From Ramazzottius varieornatus (lineage: Eukaryota > Tardigrada > Eutardigrada > Parachela > Ramazzottiidae), in NCBI GenBank assembly GCA_001949185.1, contig BDGG01000010.1, positions 31,131-95,130 on the forward strand: a DNA stretch of 64,000 bases, read 5' to 3'. Shown in pieces: positions 46,448 to 57,733 of this stretch; within the stretch, counting starts at the first letter, position 1, and each line of letters opens with the position of its first letter. The notes under the pieces were generated by a model, which saw nothing but the letters and a program-made list of their open reading frames with translations, did not search any database and was not told the DNA's origin. The position numbers and the translations under genes were made by a program.

Positions 46448-47536
46448 GCCATTTGAAGAACAATGTGTTTCTGCATCTGTGGATGTTATTTGCAGTGGAA
46501 TTCACACTTTCGAAACATAGACTGATTCTTAAAACGATAGAGGCAACAACGACCATCACCTGAAATTTTAATTTTCAAGAATGTCTCGTTTATCTGACCA
46601 GTGGCCTAGTCATACCGCCGCATAGGTAAATGTTTTGGTGTGGCAGAGCAAAACACTACCCCGCTGATTTGACGAAAATAAAGCCTAGAGTAGGCCTTTA
46701 AAGTCATTTTCGGGTCAATTTTGACCCTGTGGTTCCGTAAGTGTTAACGCTAGGAACATCCTCGGGTCGCGACGGTTGGTGCCTGGTATATCTGCTTTCT
46801 AGGTTGTCGCTTCCTACAAATCATCCGGATGTGACAATGTTTTTCACCATGTTCGTGTTTCCAGCTTGCACAGCAGGACCCAGATCATACCTTTATTGTA
46901 CCTAAAATTAGCTGCAGCGCGTGCAGCTACTGTGGAGCTCGATTCCATCTTTTGAACTCCGGTCTTATCCATTTTGAAGTGCTTCCTGCATCGTCATTAT
47001 GGAGGAGTTTCGGATAAACGTGTCTGATTATGAAACTCCTAGCGCTGTGGTCCATATCGGGATTATCACACTTGGGTTGCTTTACGCCGCGGAAATGGGG
47101 AGTCTCTACTATATTACTCCAGCTTACAACAGTGCTTTGGACGACATCAAACAGACGTACCCTAGGCTTAGAGTCTCGCAACATTTTGTAGCAGATCCCG
47201 CCTTCAGACTGTGCGGTGACCTCATGCCGGACAGCGATAACTTGCTCGCCCGGTTCTACTACGGCAGAGAACCAAAATGGCGTAGAGCAAACTTCGCCGT
47301 ATTCTTGTCAAACGAAGCAGGTACGTGATCATCCTCTTGTATGCGAAACCTGCTTTGAAGGGCCCGCTCAGCCTTATCGACCTAATCGACTTTATCGCAC
47401 TGCTAAATCATTGTGTAGACTTCGACGGCCATGGTAGCGCATACCTAGCCACTGGACTCGGGAAACTTGCGCTTAGGTAACGTAGCCAGAAAACTGGGTT
47501 TGAGCCATGTAGTCCCCAAATATGTCCACTGTGATA

Positions 47537-47681
47537 CTGTGAATATTCGCTGCGTCCGCGCAGTACGTACACGTACGTGACGATGCACCCCCGTAGGGAG
47601 TTGCGCAGTCCGTGAAACCGCACCGAGGCTGTACTTCACTTGTACGATGACGTACTCCGCGGACGCAGCGAATATCTACAG
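47537..47681. mobile_element. MITE, 145 bp, TA target duplication
   Basis: The ends are inverted repeats CTGTGAATATTCGCTGCG and the complement of CTGTAGATATTCGCTGCG, continuing into TCCGCG-AGTACGT, flanked by TA at 47535-47536 and 47682-47683. The CTGT terminus and TA flank match the Tigger-like element at 43071, suggesting mobilisation by a pogo/mariner-type transposase. Confidence 0.75.
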
Positions 47682-48025
47682 TACATGTGCATGGCTGTCC
47701 TGTCCCTGCAGTACCTCTACAACGACGGATCTAGCGAACAAAGCAAAGTGGCCCACGAGGATCGACGCGGGACCGGTTAACGCAGGCACAGTTGTGATGT
47801 ATTCACGTGTGCTGTTGGGGATCCTGCAATATTTCAACTGGACGTCCATTGTCATAATCTGCGAAGCTGTCCGTAACCCGGCATTTTGTCAAGCTGCTGA
47901 AGTCGTAAAGAGAGTAATCAACCGGTTCTCAAACATCGTCGTTACCGTGGTCTCCGTCGATGGATTTTCACCCGACACAAACTTCACCTCGTTGTTACTG
48001 GATGCCAGCAAACGGGCCCAAAGTA

Positions 48026-48179
48026 CATGCGCCTGCTCTAACTGTGGACATGGACAAAACTGTGGGCCACGGAGCGAAATTGCCACGGGCCAGTTGAAAC
48101 TGACCAATCAGTTAAATCAATCGAAGCATCGCCCTTTTCGCTCCGCCGCCCACATGTCCACAGTTAGGGCAGGCGCGCA
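48026..48179. mobile_element. MITE, ~154 bp, inside the receptor gene
   Basis: The ends invert: ATGCGCCTGCTCTAACTGTG on the left and, from the right, the complement of ATGCGCGCCTGCCCTAACTG; homology of the arms continues through GGACATG and GCGGAGCGAAA, so most of the element folds on itself. TA lies on both sides. It abuts the coding block ending LLLDASKRAQ. Confidence 0.7.
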
Positions 48180-49199
48180 TACAAGACTCGATTTTTTAGA
48201 CCGCTATAGACGCTCTCGATGTTGACTCCCCAATGTTTGCAGTTTATCATCAAATGCTGTTCGGACAAACACTGAGGAAAATAATGGTGGGTCTCATAGA
48301 TAACACAATAAGAAACTATCGCTGCTACCGAAGACCCACTGTCTAGCGCTCCCTGTGCTAAAGGTATGTGCAAATTTCTCGACAGCTAACAGCAAGAGTT
48401 CTCAATATGACTCGTGGAGAGCATGTAAGGAGCTTCGCACCTTTATCATTGCCTTCATCGTACTGGAGGAGAACGTAGCTGAATAATGTATCTGGCTCCT
48501 AGGTGTTCCTGGTGTACCGAGGTATGCGCAACCCGATTCTTGGAAGCTACGATTGGAAGTATGGCGATGCATACGACAATGTACGCCCCAATAATCTCCA
48601 GAAGGGAAAGATTTCAAACTGGCCGTATGTATACTGAACATTTCGACCTCCGTTGTAGGATGCAGAAGAAGCTTTCGGCTCGCTTTTCATTCTGGAAAGC
48701 AACAAAAGCGGGGAGTTTCCACCTGCGGGTTCCGATTTGTACTTGCTCAAAAAAAATGGCGGCTGGCATCCCTTGCTGAATACAATTTGACATACTCCCG
48801 GTTCACTGAGGTAAGAGTGGTGTATGAGATCTACTATCACCTGGCAGAGTTTGTATTTGAATCAGCTGATATCTCCAAATTTCGCAGAATTCTCACCCGG
48901 GTACGGCATATTCCATGCTCATGATGGTGGCGGAAGTATGGTCAAGTCGAAAAATTGTGTCTCAATCTTGGCGTTGTTCGCACCGATATTTTTATTCCCA
49001 GATCATCAACGAGTTCTGCAGCAAACCTATGCACTTGAGTGCGTGTCCGGATAATGGCCAATGTCTGGCGAAAACGTTTTACAGCCGAACTTTCGTATTG
49101 CGAACCGGGAACTACACGTTCGATCAGTATGGGTTTTTGAACGTTCCAAACTATCAACTAGAACAATACCGCGACACCGAGTTAATTGTACGCATCCAG

Positions 49200-50182
49200 T
49201 CAGTGTTGTTCCGATTATTGTAATTCGTAATTGAAAATGGCCCAATTTGACGGTTTCGGAATTCCGATACAACAACTCATTACAAATTCTGGGCTGATTA
49301 TTTTGATATTAATCGAAATTGAATCGGAATTCCAGGAACTCGATGATATTCTAAGGCATAATGGAAATCCAAGATATGTTGGTAATCCGAATAATAATCA
49401 CGGAAAAGCACGCAAAGTGCACGTAGATATCCCGACTTTCCGCCTTGTGAAGCACCGTCAATGCTTGATGGAGGGACTGATAGTGCGCTGGTGCATGCCA
49501 CACAGCCGTGCAAGATTAGAATGCGTGCTGCTGCTTTGCGAAGGAGCTGCTGTTCGTCCTTGTACGCGCGACCAGCACCCGGGGGGCCTTGCCATGGTTC
49601 TGTTTCTCAACTGGGATTCAAGTTCACGCTTATGCGACTTACGGCGGCTCCTTCATAAAGCACAACAGTCCGTACTGACGGCAGCCATCGGTACTGGATA
49701 CCTCGAGAACGACGTATTCTTAGGCAAAATAGCTGAGGGTCATTCTAGACGCTTACCCATTCTACGTGTGGTACCGAACAGAAATGCCAGTTTTACGGAG
49801 ACTGAATTCACAAAACACTATTGCAGTAATTCGGATAATTACAATTGTTGTCGGAAGTCCTATTTGAATTAATCGTAATTGGTAATTCAGCCAGAACGAG
49901 GCACCTGCAATTTGCAATTGCTGCTGCGTCAGGGATTCCGATTAATCGTAATTGTAATTCAACTTGAAAATGTCATATCGGAACAAGACTGAATTCAGTT
50001 CTCACGACCGGAACGAATCCATTAAATTGAAAATATGACCCATTCTTCTATTCCCTAGATAAATGGTGATTATTACCGCGCCAGTTTTAAGGATTTCCGA
50101 GTCAGAGCCGGTTTCATGGCCTGGTGGAGCTACATGGCCGGTGCCCGGCATCCCGAAGTGCGGCTTCGACGGACTGAGCTCA
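49200..50182. other. degenerate AT-rich repeat region
   Basis: TTCCGATTA..GTAATT..AATTGAAAATG occurs near 49207 and again in the same orientation near 49924, with related TAATCGTAATTGGTAATTC phrases near 49866. These look like the ends or subterminal repeats of a decayed element of about 0.75 kb. An ORF across 49231-49872 has no recognisable domain. Confidence 0.4.
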
Positions 50183-50851
50183 GTGATGTTCTAATATAGT
50201 AATATTATATTAAAGTAGATGATAGTAGATGTTTTGAGCATCTACTATATTTAGTAATATTTAGTAAACAGAATTGGGCACCGCATTTCAATATTTATAT
50301 TTTAGTAGCTTGAAACCGGAAGTGCCATATTTTATTATTATTAAGTTGTCCATCATCCATAGTAAAATAAACTTTAATACGGGTTAACGCTACCGCTGAT
50401 TCGAAAAACTGGTTGATTTGCTGAGTTCTAATGCGCGTGCGTTGGTTTCTCGATGTGCGACCACGCCTTATAAAGTGCGCCACACCATAATGATGCCTCT
50501 ACAGCAGTACAGTAAGGCTACTGCAGAATAGATACCCTTGAACATCGTGCACCTGCATACAGTCTGACACTTCAATCGGCCATGTTACAGTGTGCAGGTG
50601 TAGGGTGCAGGCTGTACTACAGTATTTTTGCTGATCTGATGGTTGTGATTCTGAATCTTTAGATCTTCCGTCGAGCTCTCCGATATTAATATTTATTTTA
50701 ATAACAAACCCCCGAAAGTTCTACTATAGTAATATTTTATTAAATCAGGTAGACGTTTTACTATAGTGGTGGTCACTTATTAGAACTTTGATGGACGGCG
50801 GATATTTGTCTTTATTATATTAGATCTCATTAACCCATATTAGAACATCAC
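50183..50851. mobile_element. AT-rich non-autonomous element, 669 bp
   Basis: The ends are inverted repeats GTGATGTTCTAATAT. Inside are many TAGTAATATT / TATTAAA phrases and no credible ORF. It lies between the ANF-type ectodomain exons and a membrane-helix exon, probably in the former intron. No target duplication was identified. Confidence 0.65.
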
Positions 50852-50879
50852 TATCTGAAATACTATCTGTCCACCCACA

Positions 50880-51127
50880 GAATTCTCGTGGAGGACTGGC
50901 TGGGCTGCAGGGAGTTCCGTCGTACTCATCACGCTTGCTGGTATCACCTGTGTCTTTTGGAAGCTAAGGTCAGGCCTTGGACAACTTGCAGGTACCATTG
51001 TAACTGTATGTGCGCAATAACCTATCTGTACTTCTGCAGACAACGTGATGGAAGCGATGCGACGTGGTGGGTCCTCAAGCCTCTCTATATCACCTGATCT
51101 TTGTGGTTTGAACTGCCGAACTCTGTA
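50880..51127 (+). pseudogene. transmembrane-type exon, possibly of the ANF-receptor gene
   Basis: In one plus frame the sequence reads GWAAGSSVVLITLAGITCVFW followed by KLRS, a typical single-span helix with a basic stop-transfer. After a candidate intron ending ctgcag at 51040, DNVMEAMRRGGSSSLSIS follows and ends near a GTAGGT donor. Position downstream of the ectodomain fits a receptor guanylate cyclase. Around 51240-51840 further exon-like phrases (IMRLKQDKL; LHDVCEAVADLLSQLRRPEG, FIPGFEQNENGGQLSCF) occur with stops between. No kinase-like or cyclase signature is visible. Confidence 0.35.
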
Positions 51128-51849
51128 GGTTGATCTCTTGAATATTAAATAGACAGCGCAGAACCGCAACAAAACACACTAGTGCAGGATTATCGAAAAG
51201 AGATACACTGGTTTGAAGTCTCATTAGACTGCTCTGCCTCTTTTTTTATTGGAAAAATAGCAGCGGTCCGTCGCGCAGTTTACGCCTGAGGAAACTCTGT
51301 GGCGAAGGAGGAAAATTTTCATTTCCCTGTGACCACCGGAAGTAGCAGCAGAACACCATCATGAGGCTGAAACAAGATAAGCTTGTTTCGTAGCCGACAG
51401 ACCACTGGGCCATCAGATAAGCGCGCGGTTTGTCCGTACTTCGCATTCTCCAGTTGTGTCATGTCGCGGATCTCCAGGCTCTAGAGGCTCTAGGATTCTG
51501 TCGGGTTGCCAGTGAAGGTACGAACGTGTCAACGTAAAGCTGAGCTTGGGCATGGGGCCGTAGGCCAAAAAGATGCACAATTTTGCCAAGCTTTTCGGAC
51601 TTTCAATTACAGCTCACCTTCTCGGCTTAGCTACTTCGTACACGTATTTTTCATTGCACCATCGACATCAACGATGTACAGGTTCTTCATGATGTCTGCG
51701 AAGCAGTCGCTGACTTATTGAGCCAGTTGAGGAGACCGGAGGGCTTCATTCCAGGTTTCGAACAAAATGAAAACGGAGGACAGCTCAGCTGCTTCGTATC
51801 TCAGTTTCCCGAGCGGCAGTCGAGCTTCGAATTCCTCACCATCGGGTAA

Positions 51850-52806
51850 ATATGGGGTAACTTACCTGTGGGGAGCTGCAACCGAACTTCGGCGAAAGTA
51901 TTGACTCGGTTTCTGCCTAACTCTGGACCGCATTCCAGCTCTGTAAGACGACACTCGCGAGAAACCTGTCCGAAGTTAAGCCATCATGCAGATCGATATA
52001 ATTCTAACTGAGGTTGTGCTTTATCAAGCGCTCAGTCTGAGGGTATTTACCTCTAACCCTCCCAGGAAAGTCGGGAATAAAATTTAATTTCGTGCAACAT
52101 CGAAAAAACAGTTCCATTCTACTCAACTCGACACACTCTTCCGAATGAGCCATACATGTTCAGGGACGAAAATGCTCCTGAAGCGAAATATCGCACATCA
52201 CGTGACCAAAACATGCAAATTCAAGACGTCATTGAAAACATGTACATGGCTCCTAGGTAACTTTTTACGGCTAATCCGATGCCCATACTTCCAAGCCAGT
52301 CAGAGCATCCGATCACGTGACAATAACATGATTCAGTTTTACGATTCAGTTCTTCTCGTTTCTACCTCGCGCATCATGGTTAGGCTCTTCTAGAGGGTTA
52401 GAGGTCAGATACCCCAGCCTGCTGTGATAGCTCTTTAGTTCCGCTCGTCGAGCAAGGGAACGTTCTCAGTAGCGCGCCAGGGACCGAAAATTGCGGTAGC
52501 CGGAGCATATGGCCACGGAAGTCCAGAAGAAATTCCGATGGCCCGAAAGGTCTCCCCTCAGGGGCTCAAGGGTGACCATTCTGAACCTTCCAAAAACCCA
52601 GGGGAAAACTCGTTTCCACGGTGGGGACCTTCACTAGTCACCGCTCTTTCATAGGGGGCAGATCATTCCGCGTTTTCATATGAGAAACGACAAGTTCCGA
52701 TAAGACGCGTAAAACCTTTTAAAAGAACTAACACGAGAAAGTCAGATCTAGACAAGACAGCCATGGAAGACCACTAAGTCTCCCTTCTGGCGGAAAACCG
52801 AGCGAG
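51850..52806. other. intergenic, nothing recognised
   Basis: Only short ORFs; no domain, RNA gene or element end was recognised. Confidence 0.4.
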
Positions 52807-53010
52807 CTATATGGCGTCCAGCAGACCATCCTCGCTGGCGTCCGAGACTTTGGCCTTTTTTGGGCGAAGGGGTGTGGACTGGCGGGCCTTCCTTCGCCAG
52901 TACAGGGCCAAGGCGAGCAGCCGTAAACTAACGAGGTATGCCACAAGCATGCCCCACAAGTAAGGGTCGTCCATCAGTCCCTTTGGTGGGGCGGTCGTCG
53001 TGGTGGACAT
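52807..53010 (-). CDS. 67-residue membrane microprotein
   Basis: The ORF starts MSTTTTAPPKGLMDDPYLWG, has one membrane helix (GMLVAYLVSLRLLALALYW, about residues 20-38), a strongly basic segment (RRKARQ..RPKKAK) and an acidic end (DASEDGLLDAI). The positive-inside rule predicts N-out/C-in topology with a cytoplasmic basic tail. The start codon lies beside an imperfect inverted repeat that would fall in the 5' leader. Family not recognised; length and composition are consistent with a genuine short membrane protein, but no conservation can be tested here. Confidence 0.4.
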   Translation of the reverse strand: MSTTTTAPPKGLMDDPYLWGMLVAYLVSLRLLALALYWRRKARQSTPLRPKKAKVSDASEDGLLDAI

Positions 53011-53200
53011 CGCTGTGGATGGGTGGGAGCAGACGTGGTGGAAGTGGTCTCGGTAGTCGTGCCGACGTCCGTCGTCCAGTTTCGATACTGCCTAGCAAGC
53101 TTGATGTAATTCACTGCAAAGTAAAAAGTATAAGGACGGCGGACGTCGGCACGGCTACCGACGGAACACCAAACACCACTTCATCACACAGCGATGTCCA
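53003..53200. repeat. imperfect ~75-bp inverted repeat
   Basis: GTGGACATCGCTGTG..., GTAG-CGTGCCGACGTCCG (53003-53073) pairs with CGGACGTCGGCACGG..., CACAGCGATGTCCAC (53126-53200). The left arm overlaps the start of the microprotein at 52807-53010 on the other strand. It may be a MITE or a foldback in the leader of that transcript. Confidence 0.6.
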
Positions 53201-53441
53201 CCACAAAACGACCACTCACCGCGACGTTCGTAGGACTCAGCCAGTGGGCCATAGCTTCGGCGAGGGACCCTGTAGTCCATCCTAGTGGGAAGGGAAAGGT
53301 AAAGAAGGGAAGAGGAAGTGTCGAGGAAGAGAAATGCGGCGGGAGGCTGCAGGAATCACGGTTTGGATTAGGTTCGGATAAATTTTGAACAGTGCGCATT
53401 GCATTGTGGTGCGCATGCGCACTTTCATGTGCGATGCACAC

Positions 53442-54142
53442 TGCGAAAATTTAATCGAATTTGGTCTCAAATGATGGCTCTGGGAGGCTCCTTTCGCAGA
53501 AAAATACCGCACGAGGTGGACGGGATGCAGCGATGGTTTTACGGTATGAAGATATTCAATCCGACTTCAGCGTTCACCGCCTGATTGCTCGTTGGTTTAT
53601 ACGATATGGTTTACTAACTGATCTATCTACAGACTCGATGAGGCTGGCCCTAGTACTAATAGACGTTAAGACAGATCATAATTCCGAAATCACAATTGTC
53701 GTTGTGTTACAGATTGAGAATAACGTAACTACAATCGTCCAGTTCACACCAGAAAATCGATGAAATATGTTCTTTGGGAGGGAGCTAGGTCGACGCAACG
53801 TTGAACAGTTTATTTGACGTACTAAGGTAGACACCATATATCCTTCAGACCTAATACCGGTAGTGACCGCCCACTTTTCGTTTTGACGTCATCGCGGTGC
53901 TGGTGACGTCACCGTTGAAAATTTTGCTTTTTCAACGCAAATCTATGCAGAACGCGAATCGCCACTTTTTTCGAAAAGATAAAAGGATCGCTTTTGGAAT
54001 AACTTTGTAATGTGTTCAGAGAAGGATATACCATTTATTACTGTCCTTAGAAGGATGACTCTTGATAAAATTCGGAAAACTGCAGAAGTGCCTTTTGTAT
54101 TTATATAGGAAGCACATGAGTCTCAGAGTGGTGTTAATGTGA
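53442..54142. other. intergenic, nothing recognised
   Basis: No supported gene. A short ORF at 53461-53763 shows no domain. Confidence 0.4.
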
Positions 54143-54869
54143 TCAGTTAACAGATGGCGGCGGACAGGTAAAATTGACCGCTACCACAAACCAGTGTTCT
54201 CCTCGTTCATTTGATGTTGCTGTGTTCAAAACAAAATACAATGTTCGACTGGTTCCAACAAGAAGACATGCCTGTTTGAACAGGGCACCGTTCACGAAAT
54301 CGAAGTAACTCTTGAAATAAAAGTTCGCATTTATGGCAGACTCCGTCATCATCAGTCGAAGTCTGAGCAGATCCCTGACTTCGGAGGTCCACAGCCATGT
54401 GTTGTTTGTCTCTTTTATGTTACCAAGTTTCTTGGTTTGACTGGTTCGCGCGGTGCTTGTAGCTCTTTCCAGTTCGGACTGCGTCAACTGGAGTCTCCAT
54501 GCAGTGTACAGCTGTGCCGCCACGTCAACCGCGATACAGCCGCATGAACAAAAATTTGGCGGCGTTCGCTGCAGCTGCCTTCTTACTGTGACGCCAGTTC
54601 GTTCCATCCAGTCAGCGAGCAGCCCAACGTTGGGACTCCCTCCCCAAAAGTCGACAATCACAGCTTCGGCGCTCATAGCTGGCTGCTGTGGAGGAACTGA
54701 CAGTACTGGTTGAATAGAGGGACACCGTTCCTCCAAATTGCCGATCTTGAATCTCAGTGTTCCTCTGACTGGTAGTTCCTGTGGGACATATACTGCTTTA
54801 TCCTCAGTCGGCTCCTCCTCGTCGTCGTCTTGCTCCGGTTCTTGGTCGTCTCGAGCTGGCTGCTGACTA
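54143..54869 (-). CDS. 3' exon of an unrecognised protein with Cys- and His-Trp motifs
   Basis: It is open after an acceptor (aacctattag) for about 240 codons: an acidic linker (DDQEPEQDDDEEEPTED), then VIVDFWGGSPNVGLLADWMER, TPPNFCSCGCIAVDVAAQLY, an Arg/Leu-rich helix, and near the end GEHWFVVAVNFTC before the stop. A Cys-rich block followed about 130 residues later by HWFVVAVN recalls the Cys-then-His order of papain-fold peptidases, but spacing and a third residue cannot be confirmed, so this is only a hint. It lies downstream of, and on the same strand as, the DUF4371-like fragment, and could belong to a transposon or a separate gene whose upstream exons I did not find. Confidence 0.45.
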
Positions 54870-55297
54870 ATAGGTTAGATAATAATTATACTGTATCCCG
54901 TTCGAAATCTGTTCACGCGCAGTTTTTCAGAGTTTGAATTTCGCTCTCAAAGTTTGCCTCGTTTCACAGATTAGAGAGCCACCGGTAATATAAACTGCTG
55001 ACTAAGCTCTTGTTCTCGAAATTAGATTATATTGTGTGATGTTCAAGACTGCGTGGTGCGGTTCAAAGTCTGTCAACACCAACGAGATACAAATAATTAT
55101 TAACTACCTGTTGTCTCAACAGGTGGATAAAGGACGTAGTACCACGGTCAGTGCGGCACCTACGTCCTTTTCAGCATGCTCGGAAGGACGCAGAATCAAC
55201 GTTGAGGCAGTATCGCCGGTTTCGGTCTTTCTGGCGAGCAAATCCTCAGGTGAGGGTGATCGAGATGGATATTCTATGCTACCTGTAAACGAAGTAG

Positions 55298-57044
55298 TCA
55301 CTGAAGTCTTCCCTGATGGACATCATTTCGAATGAATGGACCAGCGCTGGATACAGTTCCACGAAGGTCTCGCTGGAAGACGCCATCTCGGTCCAACGCG
55401 TCCAAGAGGGGTTTTCGAGCTTCGTTTTCCGAATACCGCGACTTTCTGCCTCTTGCTTTCTGCCTCTTTGCGGCAATGTTGGTTGTGCTGTCCATCATAA
55501 GGACCCACCTTTCGGCTGCACGGATTCTCCTTCCAATTTCCTCTTCCACTTTACGCTTTATGATATCGGTGATCTCGTTCTGCATCTCCGATGTACAGTA
55601 CCCGAGACCATCTTCGTTAGCCGAGCATAAATGCTGCTCTAACGCTATGTCGTTGCTGTGGACGGTATGGTACATCAACGCATTGAAGTTACCCTGCCTC
55701 CAGTGCGTAGAACGATAAGTCAAATTCTCTACCCAAGGGATGCGGTTGTCGTTTTGTCCACGTAAAGGTAGACCGCGGCGTCCCAGGAGTAGAACTATTC
55801 GAGGCATACTTGTGACACCTCCAATGTGTATGCGTCTGTTGTCAGCAGCTTGATTATGACAACCAGAAACTTGCTGCTGTAAGACGTTCGTTTTTTGTCC
55901 TGACAGGGTGCTGCAAAACAGAAATATAATTTGGAACTTAATTTTCGACCAAAACAGACCACCAGATAGAGTCAATGTATTTCTCCAGCGCAGTACCTGA
56001 GTTGCATGTTTGCGTCCACCATTGCGACTTTGTGTTCTCCACTTTCCTCATGACTAGGTAAGGTCTTAGACGCCTTCACAACTCCAAGACGCTGAGTTAT
56101 TGCGTCCCGATTACCGACCGACTTTCTCAAGGAGGATTACGGTGTACATGGGGTGCGGTAAGCTCCATTATCGACATATGACCAGCCTAAGAACGGGTGG
56201 GCTTCGAGCCTACTAGCTTGAAAATATCTCGCGTGTACTTTCTCCGAACCCAAGACAGCAGGATATCGGTAGTTAGCAGGCGGTCTTGGATACTCTCGTA
56301 TAAGATAACGAAGTTCCTCGAACGTTATTCGGCTAACATCACGACGAACATAACTGCCGTTGTCGAATATCAGTTGGCCAGCATCGGGCAAATGCACCGG
56401 GACGGCAGGCACGACGGCTACTGCGGTTTGTAAGGCAGAAGAGGTCGATGGCTCCTGGTCATCAGCAAAGTATCTTGTTGGCTGGCATGCCTGCAGGAAT
56501 TTTTCGGCGTCCGCATCCGTGTCAGTCTCACTCCGCGGAGCTGTGTTGACCTCTGTCAAAGAAAACCTAATGGAAATTTACGTACAACAGCTAGACGTGA
56601 AATAATTACGAAAATATTCTTACTGGACAGATGAAGCTTGTTAAACGTTGGCGGTAGTTGTGGTCTGTCCGGAGGTTCATTATTTCCACCGGTCTGAGAC
56701 ACCGGCTTCTGCGGACAGAAAGAGCTCATCAAGCTATGTTTCTTGTTCAAAGATGCGCCGCTACCGCTGCCTCCCGCATCATCGGGCCGTTTAGCGGAGT
56801 TTGGAGCGTTGTAGCAGCCTTCCGGAAGTGATCGCGAGCTCGACCATGCAGCAGACGAAGAACATGTTTCCTCTTCGATCACTCGGACATTCTTCTCTCC
56901 CGGCGTCGGGAGGCCATATTCGGAAGTGTTATCCTCCAACCACGTCTGATCGTTACTTCTCCACGTCATTTCTTGAAACGGCGACGAGGAACTGACACCG
57001 GGAGCCTCACAGGGACCGCAGGAAAAACGGTCATATTTCACCAT
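55298..57044 (-). pseudogene. hAT-like (DUF4371-type) transposase fragment
   Basis: The minus strand starts at 57044 with a Ser/Pro-rich, low-complexity N-terminal exon. A second exon (56559-56137) reads FLQACQPTRYFADDQEPSTS and ARYFQASRLEAHPFLGW. The third (about 55918-55298) carries the family core: IVLLLGRRGLPLRGQNDN, GNFNALMYHTVHSNDIALEQ, YCTSEMQNEITDIIKRKVEE and ERWVLMMDSTTN, the last with the first catalytic Asp. The order matches DUF4371/ZMYM-type hAT transposases, in which RG-GLPLRG and SPEIQNEII blocks precede the catalytic domain. The remaining catalytic domain and dimerisation region are absent, so it is a 5' fragment. No terminal repeats were identified. Confidence 0.65.
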
Positions 57045-57312
57045 TTTTTCGATTCACCCCGGTAAAGTGGCGGACGGCTACAGTACAAATTTCAGCGATA
57101 CCGCGCCACTTTTAGAATTTACGAACAAAAATCCGAAATATTCCCCTGGCTTGCCCCCAGACCCCCCCCCTCTTTGGCTACCGATAGGGTACAAAAATCC
57201 CGGTAGCCATTTTTACTGGTTAGAGCACAGAATCGCGGGAGCCACGGCTAACGGAAACACTGTGTGGCGCGTCTGTGAACGTGCTCATATAATTCAACCA
57301 GTGGACGTACGA

Positions 57313-57628
57313 GGTAAAGGATGTAAACTTAGCCACCCCATTCGGGTTTGTAAAGTTAGCCACGGCTGCAGCGTCTGTCGCTTGATTGACTATTCGATTG
57401 TCAGTCTTGGCTTTTTAACATGAGTTTTAGCGTTCTTTTAATTGCGGATCTCTTGGATTCTCTGACTCCTCGCGTTGACTGTACCTAATACTATTCGCCA
57501 GCTCATTACTTTATCTATCGATTTATTCTTGAAAGTTTGGGATTGAGTAGTAGAGAACAGGCGAACTTAGACGGCTAACTGTACAAACCCGGTATGGGGC
57601 GGCCAACTTTACGACCTTTCCCTCGTAG
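57313..57628. mobile_element. inverted-repeat element, ~316 bp (MITE-like)
   Basis: 57313-57377 and 57566-57628 are inverted copies sharing ACGAGG-AAAGG, GTAAA-TT-GCC-CCCCAT and CGGGTTTGTA-AGTTAGCC. About 190 nt lie between. No coding capacity. It sits just upstream of the BTB gene. Confidence 0.65.
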
Positions 57629-57733
57629 GGCTTTTCGGGTTCTCGATTGCTCCAACCGAAAATGACATCCGGTAGTCCACGGACCGAAACACGTAAAAGA
57701 TCGTCGTAAAGCAGCATCAGAGCATTACTTACG

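Larger units (their letters stand above)
46999..49175 (+). pseudogene. ANF-receptor-type ectodomain gene, broken by insertions
   Basis: Exon-like block 1 (46999-47322): VVHIGIITLGLLYAAEMGSL, YYITPAYNSALDDIKQTYP, CGDLMPDSDNLLARFYYGRE, ending at a donor after FLSNEA. Block 2 (about 47712-48021): TTDLANKAKWPTRIDAGPVN, LGILQYFNWTSIVIICEAVR, NPAFCQAAEVVKR, FTSLLLDASKRAQ. Block 3 (48400-48640) has NMTRGEHV and MRNPILGSYDWKYGDAYDN in shifted frames. Block 4 (about 49070-49175): TFYSRTFVLRTGNYTFDQYG. This matches the extracellular ligand-binding fold of natriuretic-peptide-receptor/receptor guanylate cyclases. MITEs lie at 47537-47681 and directly after block 2 at 48026-48179, and stops interrupt block 3. 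A transmembrane-like exon follows at 50.9 kb, but I find no kinase-homology or cyclase domain. It is probably a decayed member of an expanded receptor family. Confidence 0.65.

Noticed and set aside
54143-54736. Ulp1/adenain-type cysteine peptidase
   Set aside because: In that family the His precedes the Cys; here the Cys block comes first, so the assignment was not made.
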